Shown in pieces: positions 1 to 7,298 of a stretch of 19,694 nucleotides of DNA. Under the pieces are notes generated by a model, which worked only from the letters and a program-made list of their open reading frames with translations, searched no databases and was not told the DNA's origin. The stretch spans positions 28,424 through 48,117 of the forward strand of contig CAIFEU010000002.1 of NCBI GenBank assembly GCA_903789505.1. Reading direction: 5' to 3'. Source of the DNA: an uncultured Coriobacteriales bacterium. GTDB taxonomy: Bacteria > Actinomycetota > Coriobacteriia > Coriobacteriales > UMGS124. Each line of letters begins with the position of its first letter. Position 1 is the stretch's first letter. The position numbers and the translations under genes were made by a program.

Positions 1-553
1 CGCGCCCCCCCCCGTTGTGGGCGAGGGGCGGGCCTAGTTTGAGGGCGGCCACGGGGACGTCGACGAAGGGGGCGAGGTACTCGCGCTCCAGCGCCTCCAT
101 CTCCTCCGCCTCGTCGGGCGTCTCGTGGTCGTAGCCCATCAGGTGCAGGCAACCGTGGACGATCAGCAGGCGCATCTCGTCGGCGGGGGTGTTGCCGAAG
201 CCCGGCGCCTGGCCGACCACCACCTGTGGGCAGACGATGACGTCGCCCAGCATGGGCTCCTCCCCGACGTCCCCGCCGACCTCGTCCGCGTCGGCCCCAT
301 CGACCTCGGCACCCTCGTCGTCGGCACCCTCGCCGTCGGGGGAGTCGATGTTGAACGACAGCACGTCGGTGGGACGGTCGATGCCGCGATACTCGCGGTT
401 GAGGCTGTGGATCTGGTCGACGTCGACGAAGCTGACGGACACCTCGTACTCCTCGGGGAGACCCTCGCCCCGCAGCACGTGCCTGACCAGCCGTCCCACC
501 TCGTCGGAGGACAGGACCTCCTGGCCGACCTCGTCGTTGATCTGAACGTTCAC
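1..553 (-). CDS. ybeY: Endoribonuclease YbeY (16S rRNA maturation), 3' end beyond the window
   Basis: Zinc-dependent endoribonuclease acting in 16S rRNA 3'-end maturation and ribosome quality control in the cytoplasm. The family metal motif is intact: H133, H137 and H143 in HGCLHLMGYDH. Upstream, residues 40-70 carry the family's FVD...LN..YR..D.PTDVLSF pattern. A Gly/Asp/Glu/Ala-rich insert (about residues 71-99) separates DVLSF from the MLGDV segment, making the protein longer than the about 155 residues of the E. coli enzyme; 184 codons are visible with no stop. The GTG start at 553 is forced: two codons earlier the same frame holds the TGA that ends phoH, and a GGGGAG lies upstream with a long spacing. 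The gap to phoH is 6 bases, so the two are co-transcribed. The last visible residues (poly-Gly from a C9 run at 5-13) look unlike a YbeY terminus and may be sequence-quality damage. Family assignment is sure; the C-terminus is not. Confidence 0.93.
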   Translation of the reverse strand, partial: MNVQINDEVGQEVLSSDEVGRLVRHVLRGEGLPEEYEVSVSFVDVDQIHSLNREYRGIDRPTDVLSFNIDSPDGEGADDEGAEVDGADADEVGGDVGEEPMLGDVIVCPQVVVGQAPGFGNTPADEMRLLIVHGCLHLMGYDHETPDEAEEMEALEREYLAPFVDVPVAALKLGPPLAHNGGGR

Positions 554-559
554 TGCCGA

Positions 560-1543
560 TCACATCTCCCCTTCGCGCCCGGTGGCGCGTCGCTTGTCCT
601 CCGCTGCCTCGTAGGCGGCAACGATCTTGGCGACGAGGCTGTGCCGCACGATGTCTGCGGGACTCAGGTCGACGAATGCGATGTCGTCTATCCCGCCCAG
701 CATCTGACGCAGGCCCTCCAGCGACGACCTGCCCCGCGGCAGGTCGGTCTGCGTGAAGTCGCCGGTGATCACGAACCTGCTGCCGAATCCCAGGCGCGTG
801 AGGAACATCTTCATCTGCTCCGACGTGGTGTTCTGTGCCTCGTCGAGGATCACGAACGCGTCGTTGAGCGTCCTGCCGCGCATGAACGCCAGCGGGGCTA
901 TCTCGATGACGCCCGACTTGACGAGTTCTCCGCCGCGCTCAGGGTCGGTCATGTCGAACAGGGCGTCGTACAGCGGGCGCACGTAGGGGTCGACCTTCTC
1001 CTCGAGCGTCCCCGGCAGGAAGCCCAGACTCTCCCCCGCCTCCACGACCGGCCGTGTGAGGACGATGCGGCCCACCTCCTTACGCTTGAGCGCCGCCACG
1101 GCCATCGCCATGGCAAGGTAGGTCTTGCCCGTCCCGGCAGGCCCGAGCCCGAAGGTGATCGTGTGCGACCGGATGGCGTCGACGTAGCGCTTCTGCCCCG
1201 TCGTCTTGGGGCGAATCGCGCGGCCCCGATACGTCAGCAGGATGTCGTCGCGCAGTGCCGCCGGCGAGAACGCGTCGGTGCGCAGGAGGCCGATCGTGGC
1301 CTCGACGGACTCGACCGTGGGCGTCTCCCCCGACCGCACCGCGCGAAACAGGTCGGTGAAGAGGCTCATCAGCGCCTGGACGTCGGACGACGCCCCCGCG
1401 ATCGAGATGGTGTCGCCGTGGACGGTGATGCTGGCCTGGGGAAACCCGCGCTCGATGGCGCGCAGGTTGGCGTCGTTGACGCCACACACCTCGATGGGGT
1501 CGACCGTCGACGGGACGGTCAGGCGGGCCTGTGTCGAATCCAA
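560..1543 (-). CDS. phoH: PhoH-family ATPase (PhoL/YbeZ type)
   Basis: Cytoplasmic P-loop ATPase of the PhoH/PhoL (YbeZ) family, a partner of YbeY in RNA metabolism. Walker A is GLGPAGTGKT at residues 132-141 and Walker B VILDEAQ at 231-237, followed by FVITGDFTQTDLPRG (about 257-271), characteristic of the family. An N-terminal nucleic-acid-binding-like region (about 15-75) precedes the ATPase, as usual. Length, 327 residues, is normal. The start is TTG at 1543: it has a strong Shine-Dalgarno (GGAGGGGAG, four bases upstream) and no competing ATG is nearby. It is the first gene of a phoH-ybeY unit; the order phoH, ybeY is conserved in many bacteria. It diverges from the spermidine-synthase-like gene, with about 107 bases between them. 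Confidence 0.96.
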   Translation of the reverse strand: MDSTQARLTVPSTVDPIEVCGVNDANLRAIERGFPQASITVHGDTISIAGASSDVQALMSLFTDLFRAVRSGETPTVESVEATIGLLRTDAFSPAALRDDILLTYRGRAIRPKTTGQKRYVDAIRSHTITFGLGPAGTGKTYLAMAMAVAALKRKEVGRIVLTRPVVEAGESLGFLPGTLEEKVDPYVRPLYDALFDMTDPERGGELVKSGVIEIAPLAFMRGRTLNDAFVILDEAQNTTSEQMKMFLTRLGFGSRFVITGDFTQTDLPRGRSSLEGLRQMLGGIDDIAFVDLSPADIVRHSLVAKIVAAYEAAEDKRRATGREGEM

Positions 1544-1582
1544 GTTTCTCCCCTCCGCCGCCGCATGGGGCGGCTCGCCCTG

Positions 1583-1595
1583 ATACCACTAGTAT
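1583..1595. promoter_or_regulatory. Inverted repeat in the phoH / speE-like divergent spacer
   Basis: ATAC-CACTA-GTAT lies in the only AT-richer patch of the 1544-1650 divergent spacer. On the minus strand TATACT (1591-1596) resembles a -10 box for phoH, but no good -35 lies 16-18 bases upstream, so this is weak. It could be a promoter core, a small operator, or chance. Confidence 0.3.
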
Positions 1596-1650
1596 ACGGT
1601 GGGCCCGACCGAGCCCGCGTCCCCCCGACTCGACCCGGAGGCGTCTCCAG

Positions 1651-2632
1651 ATGAACGGCACCTCGAACCTCGGCGCCACCGCTGGCGCGCGCAGGTCCCC
1701 ATCCACCGCCCGACGCGCCGTCGCCGCCTGCGCGGCGGGGCTTGCAGCCGTGAGCGCATGCGCCCTGTGCGCCCTGGCGGTGCGGCGCCGACTCGCCGAG
1801 GACGACGTCCACCTGATCATGCGCTCGAAGTTCGGTCCGATCGCCATCTACGACGTTGAGGGCGACGACGGAAGCCCCCGTACGCGTGCTGTCCGTCGCA
1901 GGCTCCGCCCAGTCGGCGACCTACCTCGACGACCGCTATGCCGAGCTCGCGTACGCGTACCCCCGGCTCTACGACCTCGCCTTCGCCGCCCGCCCCGAGA
2001 CCCGTGACCTGCTGATGGTCGGCGGGGGCGGGTTCGCCTATCCCAAGCACCTGGTCGCGACCAGGCCCGAGGCGCGCATCGACGTCGTGGAGGTCGACGA
2101 GCGCGTCGTCTCCCTCGCACGGCGCTACTTCTTCCTCGATCGGCTGGCGGAGGAGTACGACACCGACGCGAGCGGGCGTCTGCGCGTCATCGTGGGCGAT
2201 GGGCGCGAGCACCTCAGGGAGTGCGCGCGCGACGGCAGGCGCTACGACGCGATCCTCAACGACGCCTTCGCCGCGGGACATCCGGCGGCGTCGATGCTCA
2301 CGCTGCAGGCTGCCGACGAGGTCCACGCATGCCTGCGCGCGGGAGGGCTGTACCTGGCCAACGTCGTGAGCGCCCTGTACGGCGATGGCGCACGCACGCT
2401 GCGGTCGGTGGTGGCGACGCTTTCGACCCGCTTCGCGCACGTCGTCGCCGTTCCCTGCGCTGAGGAGGGCTCCGGCGCCTTCGAGGCGGACAACGTCATG
2501 GTGATCGCCAGCGACGCGAACCTCGAGGCTCTTCGGCCCCTCGGAGCGCGCACGGTGGCGACGGGGCCCGACGACCCGGTGCTGTCCGACGACGAGGCGC
2601 GGCGAACTCTGCGGCGGCTCTCCCGCAGGTAA
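1651..2632 (+). CDS. Membrane-anchored spermidine-synthase-like protein, apparent frameshift at 1875-1879
   Basis: Rossmann-fold protein of the polyamine-synthase/SAM-methyltransferase superfamily. The 5' part is read from ATG 1651 (GGAGG at 1637-1641, nine bases upstream) and encodes one transmembrane helix (about residues 20-42) and the start of the synthase domain. The rest is read one frame over, until 2632. Removing one C from the C5 run at 1875-1879 joins them into DGSPVRVLSVAGSAQSATYL, which fits the family, so the gene should be about 327 codons. In the second part, LMVGGGGFAYPKH is the glycine-rich cofactor loop, VVEVDERV the acidic binding strand, and YDAILNDAF the position of the catalytic Asp region, though the usual D-x-x-D-P is not kept. 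True aminopropyltransferase activity is therefore uncertain. The in-frame ORF alone would start at a TTG (1856) without the N-terminal anchor. A sequencing error in the homopolymer is as likely as a real mutation. Confidence 0.75.
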
Positions 2633-2647
2633 GACACCCCGTTGAGG

Positions 2648-2660
2648 CTCCCCGGGGGAG
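2648..2660 (+). terminator. Short GC palindrome after the speE-like gene
   Basis: CTCCCC-G-GGGGAG, 16 bases past the stop, followed by ATTCT. The effective stem is only about five base pairs and there is no real T-tract, so the terminator reading is weak. Confidence 0.3.
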
Positions 2661-2800
2661 ATTCTGGCGTCTCGGTAGCCGGGCACCGGAACGCGTAGGG
2701 AGCGCGACGAGATGGGTACCCTACAGCCCAGACGCCCCGTCACGCAGGCAGGACGGCATAGACGCGCCACGACGATCGACTCACGACGAGAGGAACGAGC

Positions 2801-3394
2801 ATGACCCCAACCGAACAGACCCACGCCACTTCCGCCACCGGCGCCACGGGCGCGGACGCGACCACGACGGGCACCAGCGGCATCACCATCCCCCACGACG
2901 ACTACGAGCGCCCCGGCGGCGTGCGCACGGTGTCGTACTCCACCACCGTGGCAACCCACACCGCGATCCACACCGACATGAACGGCATCAGCAGGCTGAC
3001 CGGCGGGCGCCTGATGGAGTGGATCGACGAGGTCGCCGGCATCGCGGCGCGGCGGCACTGCAGCGACATCATCACGACGGCAAGCGTCGAGCCGCTCGTG
3101 TTCCTCCGCCCCGCGTTCCTCAACGACATCGTGACGATCGTCGGAACGGTCACGCACGTCGGACGCACGTCGCTCGAGGTCCGGGTTGACTCCTTCGTCG
3201 AGGACAACCTGACCGGCGAGCGGACGCTGATCAATCGCGCCTATCTCACCGAGGTGTGCCTCGACGAGAACAGCAGGCCCAAGCCCATCCGCTACGGCCT
3301 CGCCCTGGAGACCGACGAGCAGCGCGCCGAGTGGGAGGCAGCGCGCCTCAGGGTCGAGCAGCGCCGCGAGCGACGCGCCGGCGAGCGCGCGTAG
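2801..3394 (+). CDS. Hotdog-fold acyl-CoA thioesterase (YciA/BFIT-like acyl-CoA hydrolase)
   Basis: Hydrolyses acyl-CoA thioesters; cytoplasmic by lack of any signal. After a Thr/Ala/Gly-rich, probably disordered N-terminus (residues 1-30) comes one hotdog domain (about 42-160). The family pattern is clear: N-G-x-x-x-L-T-G-G-x-L-M-x-W-I-D-E-x-A around residues 61-79, then A-S-V-E-P-L-V-F-L-R-P with the basic and acidic positions expected, and V-G-R-T-S-L-E-V near 125. The C-terminus is a charged Arg/Glu-rich helix. Only one hotdog domain is present, so it would act as an oligomer. ATG 2801 has GAGAGGA at 2788-2794. It may be co-directional with, but separately transcribed from, the speE-like gene (168 bases between them). 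It converges on the TIM-barrel gene, whose extended frame overlaps its last 100 bases. The acyl substrate cannot be read from sequence. Confidence 0.9.
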   Translation: MTPTEQTHATSATGATGADATTTGTSGITIPHDDYERPGGVRTVSYSTTVATHTAIHTDMNGISRLTGGRLMEWIDEVAGIAARRHCSDIITTASVEPLVFLRPAFLNDIVTIVGTVTHVGRTSLEVRVDSFVEDNLTGERTLINRAYLTEVCLDENSRPKPIRYGLALETDEQRAEWEAARLRVEQRRERRAGERA

Positions 3395-4332
3395 GCGGCG
3401 CTCCCATCCGCCCGCACCCTGCCGCGGCGGAGGGGTGCGGGCCGACGAAGCGTCGCCCCCCCCCCCCCCGGGCCCCCGGGGGGGGGGGTGGGGGCGGGGG
3501 AGTTGGTGCGAATCGCCTTGAAGCCCTCGGTCTGCGCCTTGATGCCACGCTCGGCGGCGAGGCGCTCGATCGAGGAGGCGCCGAAGAAGCCGTCAATGCC
3601 CGGGACGTGATGGATCACGTAGTCGGCGTCCCTGGGCTCGGCAATCGGTCCCCCATGGCAGATGACCATCGCGTCGGGGTTGATGTTCTTGACGACCTCC
3701 TGGATGCGCTTGATGACCTCGACGCAGTCGTCGAGCGTGCGGGCGGTCTCGGCGCCGATGTTGCCGCCGGTCGTGAGCCCCATGTGGGCGACGATGATGT
3801 CGGCCCCCGCGCGGGTCATGTCCGCGGCGCTCTGCTCGTCGAACACGTACGGGCAGGTGAGCATGTCGAGCTTGTGGGCCTCGGCGACCGCCTGGACCTC
3901 AAGGTCGTACCCCATGCCGGTCTCCTCGAGGTTCTTGCGGAACACCCCGTCGATCAGGCCGACCGTCGGGAAGTTCTGGACGCCGTTGAAGCCCTGCTCC
4001 TTGAGATCACGCAGGAACCGGGGCATCACGCGGAACGGGTCGGTCCCGTTGATGCCGGCGAGCACCGGCGTGTGCTTGACGATCGGCAGCACCTCGTGGC
4101 CCATGTCCTGGACGATCGCGTTGGCGTCGCCGTACGCGAGCAGGCCGGCGAGCGAACCGCGGCCGGCCATGCGGAAGCGGCCGGAGTTGTAAATCACGAA
4201 GATGTCGGCACCGCCTGCCTCCGCCGCCTTCGCCGTGATGCCGGTGCCGGCGCCAACGCCCAGCAGGATCTCGCCGGTGGCGCGCTTCGCCCTGAATCCC
4301 GCCAGAATCTCCTCGCGGCTCTTCTCAAGCAT
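3292..4332 (-). CDS. Phosphoenolpyruvate-hydrolase-family TIM-barrel protein with anomalous C-terminal extension
   Basis: TIM-barrel protein of the PEP hydrolase-like family (isocitrate lyase/PEP mutase superfamily), the same domain as the C-terminal half of plant Tm-1. Recognisable are GEILLGVGAGTGITAK (about 20-35), ADIFVIYNSGRFRMAGRGSL (47-66), NGTDPF, GVQNFPTVGLIDG, ADIIVAHMGLTTGGNIG and the C-terminal FFGASSIERL. The homologous core is 277 residues, ending at about 3502, which matches the family length. The last 69 residues are Pro/Gly/Arg-rich, unlike the family, and are translated from the G/C tract and the antisense of the thioesterase gene; I take them to be artefactual or a lost stop. 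ATG 4332 has AAAGGAGC eight bases upstream. It follows the UPF0261 gene by 100 bases on the same strand. Enzymatic activity is annotated by family name only; a signalling or substrate-binding role is also possible. Confidence 0.88.
   Translation of the reverse strand: MLEKSREEILAGFRAKRATGEILLGVGAGTGITAKAAEAGGADIFVIYNSGRFRMAGRGSLAGLLAYGDANAIVQDMGHEVLPIVKHTPVLAGINGTDPFRVMPRFLRDLKEQGFNGVQNFPTVGLIDGVFRKNLEETGMGYDLEVQAVAEAHKLDMLTCPYVFDEQSAADMTRAGADIIVAHMGLTTGGNIGAETARTLDDCVEVIKRIQEVVKNINPDAMVICHGGPIAEPRDADYVIHHVPGIDGFFGASSIERLAAERGIKAQTEGFKAIRTNSPAPTPPPGGPGGGGATLRRPAPLRRGRVRADGSAAYARSPARRSRRCSTLRRAASHSARCSSVSRARP
3410..3442 (+). terminator. Terminator-like hairpin after the thioesterase gene
   Basis: A ten-base-pair perfect stem (GCCCGCACCC at 3410-3419 with its complement at 3433-3442) surrounds the self-complementary GCCGCGGC. 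It begins 15 bases after the stop codon. There is no T-tract. Being symmetrical, it could serve both convergent transcripts. Confidence 0.5.
3456..3500. repeat. Pure G/C self-complementary tract
   Basis: C14 (3456-3469), G3, C5, G11 (3478-3488), T, G5, C, G5. The two halves fold back on each other. It sits exactly where the TIM-barrel coding sequence should stop and turns that frame into a Pro/Gly run. It may be a real hairpin or an assembly or basecalling artefact. Confidence 0.8.
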
Positions 4333-4432
4333 GGTGCAGAGCTCCTTTCGCTCGGGGCCCCGGCGCCGTCCGCGGCGTCGCGGAGCCGATGTGACTTGCG
4401 TGCCGCCCGCCCCGCAAGGGGAGGTCGGCCGC

Positions 4433-5677
4433 CTACCCTCGTGCGCCGCCGTCCCGCGACCGGTCGAGCGCCATCAGCTCGCAGAGCTTGTCGACGACGG
4501 CCCGGGCGAACGCGTCGTCGTTGACGTGCGCGTCAACCTCGACCAGCTCGGCGCGGGAGCGGTCGACGCCCTCGCGCACCGCGTCGAACAGCGCCGCGTC
4601 CTCCTCGGGGCCATAGAACGGCTGGCCGGGAGCGTCAATCATCGAGACGCCGCGCAGCGGCAGCATCACCGCGCAGGGGCCGGTCGACATGTTGACCTTC
4701 TCGGCGAGCTTGCTCCCGAGCTGACGGTTCTCGTCGGCCGTCGTGCGCATCAGCGTGACCGTCGGGTTGTGACGGTACAGGTTGCGGTCGCGGTTGCGCT
4801 CGGGGACGGTGTCCCACGGCCCGAAGTTGACCATGTCCATCGCGCCGACCGAGACGACCGCGGGCACGCCGCACAGCGCGGCCGCCTCGTTGCGGTGCGG
4901 CCCCGCGGCAAGGACGCCGCCGAACAGCTCGTCGCACCACTCGGTCGTCGTGATGTCGAGGACGCCCCTGACGAAGCCGCCCCGCACGAGCGCCTCCATG
5001 CATTTGCCGCCGGTGCCGGTCGCGTGGAACACGAGCGTCTCGTAGCCGCGCTCCTCGAGCAGCTCCTGCGCCTTGGTCACGCAGGGGGTCGTCACGCCGA
5101 ACATGGTGAGCGCCACGAGCGGCCGCACGTCGCTCTCCGCGGGGACCTCGTTGCTCAGCATGCCCACCATCGCGTTGACCGCGTTGCCGAAGATGGTCAT
5201 CGAGATCGAGTTGACGCCCGAGACGTCGACGATCGAGGGGAACATGTCGATGTCCGCGGCGCCGACGTAGGGCGTCGTGTCGCCGGACGCCATCGTGGAG
5301 ACCATGACCTTGGGGACGCCGACCGGCAGCTCCTGCATCGCCGCCGTCGCGATCGAGGTGCCGCCGGAGCCGCCCATCGAGAAGATGCCGTCGAAGCGGC
5401 CGTCGGCGTACAGCTGCGGGACGAGCCGCTTGACCCCCTGCGCCATGGTGCTGGTGCCCAGGGCGCGGTCCCCCCTGCTCACAATCTCGTCGATGTCCGC
5501 CCCGGCGGCATCCGCCACCTGGACGTTCGAGACGTCCGGCTCGAAGGTGGGGTCGTAGACGCCGCAGTGGATCGTGAGCGTGCCGATGCCGCGCTGCTCG
5601 AACAGCCGCTTGACGAAGGCGAACTCCTCGCCCTTGGTGTCGAACGTCCCGAGAATCGCAACCGTCTTCTGAGCCAT
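4433..5677 (-). CDS. UPF0261 family protein (Tm-1-like ATP-binding domain)
   Basis: The domain equals the N-terminal, ATP-binding half of the tomato antiviral protein Tm-1; bacterial members have no settled function. The protein covers the full family length (414 residues) with typical segments: AILGTFDTKGEEF at residues 7-19, FSMGGSGGTSIATAAM (about 99-114, a nucleotide-binding-like Gly/Ser loop), VMVSTMASGDTTPYVG, MFGVTTPCV, FHATGTGGKCMEALV and LDITTTEWCDELFGG. ATG 5677 is preceded by AGGGAAG. It is followed by the TIM-barrel gene and preceded by alaA 71 bases upstream, all on the minus strand, so one transcript is likely. Since the two domains are fused in Tm-1, the products probably form a complex; that is inference from fusion and adjacency. 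Confidence 0.93.
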   Translation of the reverse strand: MAQKTVAILGTFDTKGEEFAFVKRLFEQRGIGTLTIHCGVYDPTFEPDVSNVQVADAAGADIDEIVSRGDRALGTSTMAQGVKRLVPQLYADGRFDGIFSMGGSGGTSIATAAMQELPVGVPKVMVSTMASGDTTPYVGAADIDMFPSIVDVSGVNSISMTIFGNAVNAMVGMLSNEVPAESDVRPLVALTMFGVTTPCVTKAQELLEERGYETLVFHATGTGGKCMEALVRGGFVRGVLDITTTEWCDELFGGVLAAGPHRNEAAALCGVPAVVSVGAMDMVNFGPWDTVPERNRDRNLYRHNPTVTLMRTTADENRQLGSKLAEKVNMSTGPCAVMLPLRGVSMIDAPGQPFYGPEEDAALFDAVREGVDRSRAELVEVDAHVNDDAFARAVVDKLCELMALDRSRDGGARG

Positions 5678-5748
5678 GTGCTTCCCTTCGCTTCATGTCG
5701 TGCCGGGCAGCAGCCCCGACGACGCCGACGTCACGTCCCCCGGCGGCG

Positions 5749-6975
5749 CTATGCCCCCTGGTGGTAGTCGCTCAGGAAGTCGGCGAGCGCCTCCATCGCC
5801 TGCCTGAGCGTGTCGATGTCGGGGAGGTAGACGATTCGGAAGTGGTCGGGGGCGGGCCAGTTGAACCCCGTCCCGCGCACCACGAGGACCCGCTTGCGCC
5901 TCAGCAGGTCGAGGGCGAACTGGTTGTCGTCGGTGATGCCGAACCGGCGCACGTCCAGGCGCGGGAAGATGTAGAACGCGGCGTCGGGCTTGGTGACGCT
6001 CACGCCGTCGATCGAGTTAAGGGCGTTGTAGATGTATTCGCGCTGGTCGTAGATGCGCCCCCCGGGCACCAGGTAGTCGTTGGTGCTCGAGATGGACGCG
6101 CCCAGGCACACCTTGACGATGGACTGCGCCGGGACGTTGGAGCACAGGCGCATGCTCGAGAGCGTGTTGATGCCCTCGATCAGGTCGGCGCCGAGCTCGA
6201 TCCTGCCCGACAGGACCATCCACCCGATGCGGTACCCGCACACCATGTGCGACTTGGAGAGCCCGTTGAACGTGATGCAGAACAGGTCGGGGGCCAGCGA
6301 CGCGATCGAGGTGTGGCGCTTGCCGTCCATCAGCAGGCGGTCGTAAATCTCGTCCGCCATGATCATCAGCCCGTGCTCGCGCGCGATGTCGACGATGCCC
6401 TGGAGAATCTCGGGCGGGTAGTTCACCCCGGAGGGGTTGTTCGGGTTGATCACGACGATGGCGCGCGTGCGCGCCGTGACCTTGGAGCGGATGTCGTCCA
6501 GGTCGGGGTACCAGTTCGACTGCTCGTCGCACAGGTAGTGCACGACGTGCCCGCCCGACAGCGTCGCCGCAGCGGTCCACAGCGGGTAGTCGGGCGCCGG
6601 AATCAGGATCTCGTCGCCGTCGTTGAGCAGCGCGGTCATGACCAGGTTGATCAGCTCGCTCGCCCCGTTGCCGGTGTAGATGTTCTCCATGCGGACGTTG
6701 GGGATGCCCTTCACGCCCGACTCGTAGTCGAAGATCGCCTGGCGCGCCTCCTCCAGGCCGCGCGATGACGAGTAGCCCTCCACGTCGGAGAGCCTGTCGC
6801 GCATCGTGTCGACGACGACCTGCGGGGTGCGGAAGCCGAAGGAGGCGGGATTGCCGATGTTGAGCTTCAGGACGCGCTGGCCGGACGCCTCGATGCGCTC
6901 CGCCTCGTCGAGGAGGGGTCCTCGGACCTCGTAATGAACGTCGTTCAGCCTGTCTGCCTTCCTGAACTCGCGCAT
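5749..6975 (-). CDS. alaA: AlaA-like alanine aminotransferase (class I/II, PLP-dependent)
   Basis: Interconverts pyruvate plus glutamate with alanine plus 2-oxoglutarate. Along its whole 408 residues it resembles E. coli AlaA (YfbQ): YEVRGPLLDEAERIE, VLKLNIGNPASFGF, IPAPDYPLWTAA, PDLDDIRSKV, VINPNNPSG, FNGLSKSHMVCGYR, SMRLCSNVPAQ and FNWPAPDHFRIVYLP. Predicted PLP contacts are present: N179/N180, D208, Y211, the Schiff-base K241 and the carboxylate-binding R380. ATG 6975 has GAGAGGGG upstream. It is divergent from the IclR-family gene with about 320 bases between them, and is probably the first gene of an operon with the UPF0261 and TIM-barrel genes. A link between a PEP-handling protein and pyruvate amination is attractive but untested. 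Confidence 0.95.
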   Translation of the reverse strand: MREFRKADRLNDVHYEVRGPLLDEAERIEASGQRVLKLNIGNPASFGFRTPQVVVDTMRDRLSDVEGYSSSRGLEEARQAIFDYESGVKGIPNVRMENIYTGNGASELINLVMTALLNDGDEILIPAPDYPLWTAAATLSGGHVVHYLCDEQSNWYPDLDDIRSKVTARTRAIVVINPNNPSGVNYPPEILQGIVDIAREHGLMIMADEIYDRLLMDGKRHTSIASLAPDLFCITFNGLSKSHMVCGYRIGWMVLSGRIELGADLIEGINTLSSMRLCSNVPAQSIVKVCLGASISSTNDYLVPGGRIYDQREYIYNALNSIDGVSVTKPDAAFYIFPRLDVRRFGITDDNQFALDLLRRKRVLVVRGTGFNWPAPDHFRIVYLPDIDTLRQAMEALADFLSDYHQGA

Positions 6976-7019
6976 ATTGGGACCCCTCTCGTCGTCTCGA
7001 CCCTCGTCGCCTTCCTTCG

Positions 7020-7025
7020 ATTATG
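7020..7025 (-). promoter_or_regulatory. Possible -10 element of alaA
   Basis: CATAAT on the minus strand, about 45 bases before the alaA start, in an AT-richer patch. No convincing -35 is seen at the right distance. Confidence 0.28.
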
Positions 7026-7171
7026 AGGATTTGGGCGGGGCGGGCCGCGAGAACGCGGCGAATGGCGCCGCATCGCAAAGGGTGCTCACAAATGATTCAA
7101 ACGCGTTGCGCGCGCCCGGCAGCGCCTCCCCGGCGCCCCGCAGGCGCGCGCCGCCCCCCGGCGCCGCCCGA

Positions 7172-7202
7172 TTCCCTCAAGCCGGCGGCCCTGGGATACA
7201 AT
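7172..7202 (+). promoter_or_regulatory. Possible promoter of the IclR-family gene
   Basis: TACAAT (7197-7202) is a good -10 match in an otherwise GC-rich stretch, about 97 bases before the GTG start; TTCCCT (7172-7177) is a weak -35 with a 19-base spacer. The 6976-7298 spacer otherwise holds nothing I recognise besides the alaA -10 candidate. Confidence 0.4.
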
Positions 7203-7298
7203 ACGCCCAACCGGCGGCACCCCCGCGGAAGGGGCCGCCGGCGGACGGGGGCGCGGCATGCGCCCCGAGACGGTCACGGCTCGCGGAGGCGATCTGAA

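Noticed and set aside
125..1654. 509-codon plus-strand frame over phoH and ybeY
   Set aside because: Antisense shadow; the minus strand holds intact PhoH and YbeY motifs.
3456..3500. Attachment site or origin reading of the G/C tract
   Set aside because: No integrase, no direct-repeat partner and no AT-rich unwinding region; a hairpin or artefact explains it better.
4202..5767. 521-codon plus-strand frame over the UPF0261 gene
   Set aside because: Arg/Asp/Val-rich shadow of a clearly homologous minus-strand gene.
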